Source of the DNA: Pectobacterium sp013449375
GTDB taxonomy: Bacteria > Pseudomonadota > Gammaproteobacteria > Enterobacterales > Enterobacteriaceae
Reading direction: 5' to 3' (one strand)
NCBI RefSeq assembly: GCF_048593165.1
Contig: NZ_CP184271.1
Length of the DNA stretch: 64,000 nucleotides
Both the position numbers and the translations under genes were made by a program. The notes under the pieces are model-generated. The model ran no database searches and was not told where the DNA came from. It saw nothing but the letters and a program-made list of their open reading frames with translations. Below, in pieces: positions 61,737 to 64,000 of this stretch (position 1 is the first letter of the stretch; each line of letters starts with the position of its first letter).

Positions 61737-63227
61737 ATGCAAAGTATTATAAAAATTCATTCTCTGGACAATGTGGCTGTCGCCTTGCGTGATGTTGAAC
61801 AAGGCGAAACGGTGTCGGTGGATAGCCATACGGTGACACTTCAGCAACCTGTCGTGCGCGGACACAAGTTCGCGCTGGAAACCATCGCGCCGGGAGAAAT
61901 GATTACCAAGTATGGCCTGCCGATCGGCCATGCGTTGGTGTCTATTGCCCCCGGAGAACACATTCATTCCCAGAATGCGAAAACCAATCTGAGCGATCTG
62001 GATGAATATCAATACCAGCCTGAGTTTATCGACCTGCCGCCGCAAATGGGCGATCGGGACGTGCAGCTCTATCGTCGCAAAAATGGCGATGTCGGTATCC
62101 GCAATGAGTTGTGGATCCTGCCAACCGTCGGTTGCGTGAACGGGATCGCACGCCAGATTCAGCAGCGTTTCCTAAAAGAAACCCATGACGCGGAAGGTAT
62201 CGACGGCGTTTATCTGTTTAGTCATACCTTCGGCTGCTCACAGCTTGGTCAGGATCACGAAAATACCCGTACGATGCTGCAAAACATGGTGCGTCACCCG
62301 AATGCGGGGGCTGTGTTGGTGATCGGTCTGGGCTGTGAGAACAATCAGGTTGATGCATTCCGCACGACGCTGGGCGATTTTGATTCCGATCGCGTAACGT
62401 TCATGGTGTGCCAGCAGCAGGACGATGAAGTTGAAGCCGGTCTGGAGCGTCTGCATACGCTGTATGAGGCGATGCGTCATGACAAACGTGAGCCGGGTAA
62501 GCTGAGCGAACTGAAATTTGGTCTGGAATGTGGTGGCTCTGATGGGCTGTCTGGGATTACGGCCAACCCGCTGTTAGGCCGTTTCTCCGACTATCTGATC
62601 GCCAACGGCGGTACGACCGTGCTGACCGAAGTGCCAGAAATGTTCGGTGCGGAACGTATTCTGATGAGCCGCTGCCGTGATGAAGCGACGTTTGAGAAAA
62701 CCGTGCACATGGTGAATGATTTCAAACAGTATTTCATCGCGCACGACCAGCCGATTTACGAGAACCCATCGCCGGGTAACAAGGCGGGGGGGATCACCAC
62801 GCTGGAAGAGAAATCACTGGGCTGTACGCAAAAAGCCGGACAGAGCAAAGTGGTTGACGTACTGAAATATGGTGAGCGCTTACATACTCCGGGGCTCAAC
62901 CTGCTCAGCGCGCCGGGGAATGATGCCGTCGCAACCAGCGCGCTGGCGGGAGCTGGTTGCCATATGGTGCTGTTCAGTACCGGACGCGGCACGCCTTACG
63001 GCGGCTTCGTACCTACCGTAAAACTGGCGACCAACAGCGAACTGGCGAAGAAAAAACCGCACTGGATTGATTTCGATGCGGGGCGTCTGATCCACGACAT
63101 GCCGATGGACGAACTGCTGAGTCAGTTTGTCGAGCTAATTGTCGAGATTGCTGACGGCAAGCGGACGAAGAATGAAGTGAACGACTTCCGTGAATTAGCC
63201 ATATTTAAGAGCGGTGTGACGTTGTAA
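61737..63227 (+). CDS. uxaA: Altronate dehydratase UxaA
   Basis: 496-residue iron-dependent dehydratase that converts altronate to 2-keto-3-deoxygluconate. The N-terminal SAF domain (HSLDNVAVALRDVEQGETV through SIAPGEHIHSQNAKTNL) leads to the catalytic region (GYRRKNGDVGIRNELWILPTVGC-like RRKNGDVGIRNELWILPTV, HTFGCSQLG, GLECGGSDGLSGITANP). AAGGG upstream of ATG 61737 decides the start; the longer frame overlaps uxaB. Confidence 0.96.
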   Translation: MQSIIKIHSLDNVAVALRDVEQGETVSVDSHTVTLQQPVVRGHKFALETIAPGEMITKYGLPIGHALVSIAPGEHIHSQNAKTNLSDLDEYQYQPEFIDLPPQMGDRDVQLYRRKNGDVGIRNELWILPTVGCVNGIARQIQQRFLKETHDAEGIDGVYLFSHTFGCSQLGQDHENTRTMLQNMVRHPNAGAVLVIGLGCENNQVDAFRTTLGDFDSDRVTFMVCQQQDDEVEAGLERLHTLYEAMRHDKREPGKLSELKFGLECGGSDGLSGITANPLLGRFSDYLIANGGTTVLTEVPEMFGAERILMSRCRDEATFEKTVHMVNDFKQYFIAHDQPIYENPSPGNKAGGITTLEEKSLGCTQKAGQSKVVDVLKYGERLHTPGLNLLSAPGNDAVATSALAGAGCHMVLFSTGRGTPYGGFVPTVKLATNSELAKKKPHWIDFDAGRLIHDMPMDELLSQFVELIVEIADGKRTKNEVNDFRELAIFKSGVTL

Positions 63228-63252
63228 ATATTATCCATTCCAATTAAAATAA

Positions 63253-63289
63253 AACGGCGTTTCATTTTTATAATGGCGCCGTTTTTTTT
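63253..63289 (+). terminator. Terminator of the uxaCBA operon
   Basis: AACGGCG ... CGCCGTT followed by eight T in all, 25 bases beyond uxaA. Confidence 0.85.
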
Positions 63290-63315
63290 CGCAACAACTT
63301 TTAGAGGCAGGGATC

Positions 63316-63846
63316 ATGACACAGTATTGGATTGCCCAGTCTGTTGGTGTACTGGCATTTCTGGTCGGTATCACCATGTTTTTCAACCGTAACGATCAAA
63401 AATTCAAAATACAGCTCTCGGCATACAGCGCCGTCATTGGTCTACATTTCTTCCTGATGGGGGCAAACGCAGCGGGTGCCAGTGCATTGTTGAACTCGGC
63501 ACGTACGTTAATCTCACTGAAAACGCACAACATCCTCGTGATGTTTGTCTTTATCTCACTGACGCTGCTCTTTGGTTTGTCGGGCATGCACCATGCGATG
63601 GAACTGCTACCGATAGCGGGTACGGTTGCCAGTACCTGGGCGTTGTTCCGCACTTCTGGGCTGACGACGCGCTGCGTAATGTGGTGCTCAACCGCTTGCT
63701 GGGTAGTACACAATATCTGGCTGGGGTCGATTGGTGGATCGCTGATCGAAGGGAGTTTCCTGCTGATGAACGGCTTTAACATCATCCGCTTTTGGCGCAT
63801 GCAGCAGCGCGGCATCGATCCTTTTAGCGTAGAGAAGAAAGCGTAA
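63316..63846 (+). CDS. ygjV: YgjV-family inner-membrane protein
   Basis: 176 residues with about six membrane helices (QSVGVLAFLVGITMFF, AYSAVIGLHFFLMGA, ILVMFVFISLTLLFGLSG, CSTACWVVHNIWLGSIGGSLIEG). It corresponds to E. coli YgjV, located between sstT and uxaA as here. Function is unknown. AGAGGCAGGGATC precedes the ATG. An opposite-strand frame is a shadow. Confidence 0.9.
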   Translation: MTQYWIAQSVGVLAFLVGITMFFNRNDQKFKIQLSAYSAVIGLHFFLMGANAAGASALLNSARTLISLKTHNILVMFVFISLTLLFGLSGMHHAMELLPIAGTVASTWALFRTSGLTTRCVMWCSTACWVVHNIWLGSIGGSLIEGSFLLMNGFNIIRFWRMQQRGIDPFSVEKKA

Positions 63847-63868
63847 TTTCGAAGGTATCTCATTACGT

Positions 63869-63900
63869 TAACGCCGCTCGTTTTAAAGCGAACGGCGTTA
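63869..63900. terminator. Hairpin between convergent ygjV and sstT
   Basis: TAACGCCG and CGGCGTTA enclose a second stem TCG/CGA; no strong T-run follows on either side. Confidence 0.5.
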
Positions 63901-63928
63901 GAGAAAGAGGGATAATTACCCTAATCCG

Positions 63929-64000
63929 TTACAGCAAATTCAAACGCTCTTTTTCCGCCAGCTTAGCGTCTTCCGCCTGACAGACGGCGGCGGTAAAAAT
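63929..64000 (-). CDS. sstT: C-terminal end of serine/threonine:Na+ symporter SstT (partial)
   Basis: The last 23 codons plus stop read on the minus strand as IFTAAVCQAEDAKLAEKERL and then NLL. FTAAVCQAED is the SstT C-terminal signature as I recall it, and sstT is the neighbour of ygjV in E. coli. SstT imports serine and threonine with sodium. Most of the gene lies outside the window. Confidence 0.7.
   Translation of the reverse strand: MFTAAVCQAEDAKLAEKERLNLL

Overview
The window looks like the chromosome of a soft-rot enterobacterium, most probably Pectobacterium. The housekeeping genes follow Escherichia coli order and sequence closely: yjdC-dsbD-cutA-dcuA-aspA-fxsA-groES-groEL, ubiC-ubiA-plsB-dgkA-lexA, zur, yhaK/yhaJ, yqjGF-yqjKED-mzrA-yqjA, and exuR-exuT-uxaCBA-ygjV-sstT. 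A full galacturonate pathway fits a pectin-degrading plant pathogen. The genus call is inference from gene content.

Layout. 1-2.2 kb: end of a TatD-family nuclease gene and a NupC-type nucleoside transporter. 2.3-22.8 kb: a complete catecholate siderophore locus. It holds a phosphopantetheinyl transferase, a TonB-dependent receptor and an MFS exporter on the minus strand, and a seven-gene plus-strand operon (isochorismate synthase, DHB-AMP ligase, isochorismatase/ArCP, NRPS, DHB dehydrogenase, NRPS, NRPS). The order C-E-B-F-A-G-H and the domain content match the amonabactin operon of Aeromonas, not the enterobactin or chrysobactin operons. Two Fur-box-like sequences lie between the divergent operons.

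22.8-34.06 kb: an accessory region ending at an intact tRNA-Phe. A tyrosine integrase sits beside the tRNA, and an imperfect copy of the tRNA 3' end at 26042 marks the probable far end of a roughly 7.9-kb island. A truncated second integrase just outside that copy suggests a decayed tandem insertion. The cargo is a self-inhibited Fic protein, an AT-rich two-gene TIR / TIR-SLOG operon resembling a Thoeris anti-phage system, and a phage-satellite control region. The control region has a c4-type antisense RNA, its target leader, an Icd-like frame, a small unknown protein, a Ner/Nlp-type regulator and several long inverted repeats.

34.1-64 kb: core genome. It covers envelope redox and metal tolerance, anaerobic aspartate/fumarate metabolism, chaperonin (with a clear sigma-32 promoter), ubiquinone and phospholipid synthesis, the SOS repressor with two LexA boxes, zinc control, YqjD-family membrane proteins, and hexuronate uptake and catabolism.

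The most interesting items are the Thoeris-like pair, the amonabactin-type assembly line (no thioesterase, and an adenylation domain apparently acting in trans), and the c4 antisense RNA with two blocks of matching target complementarity.
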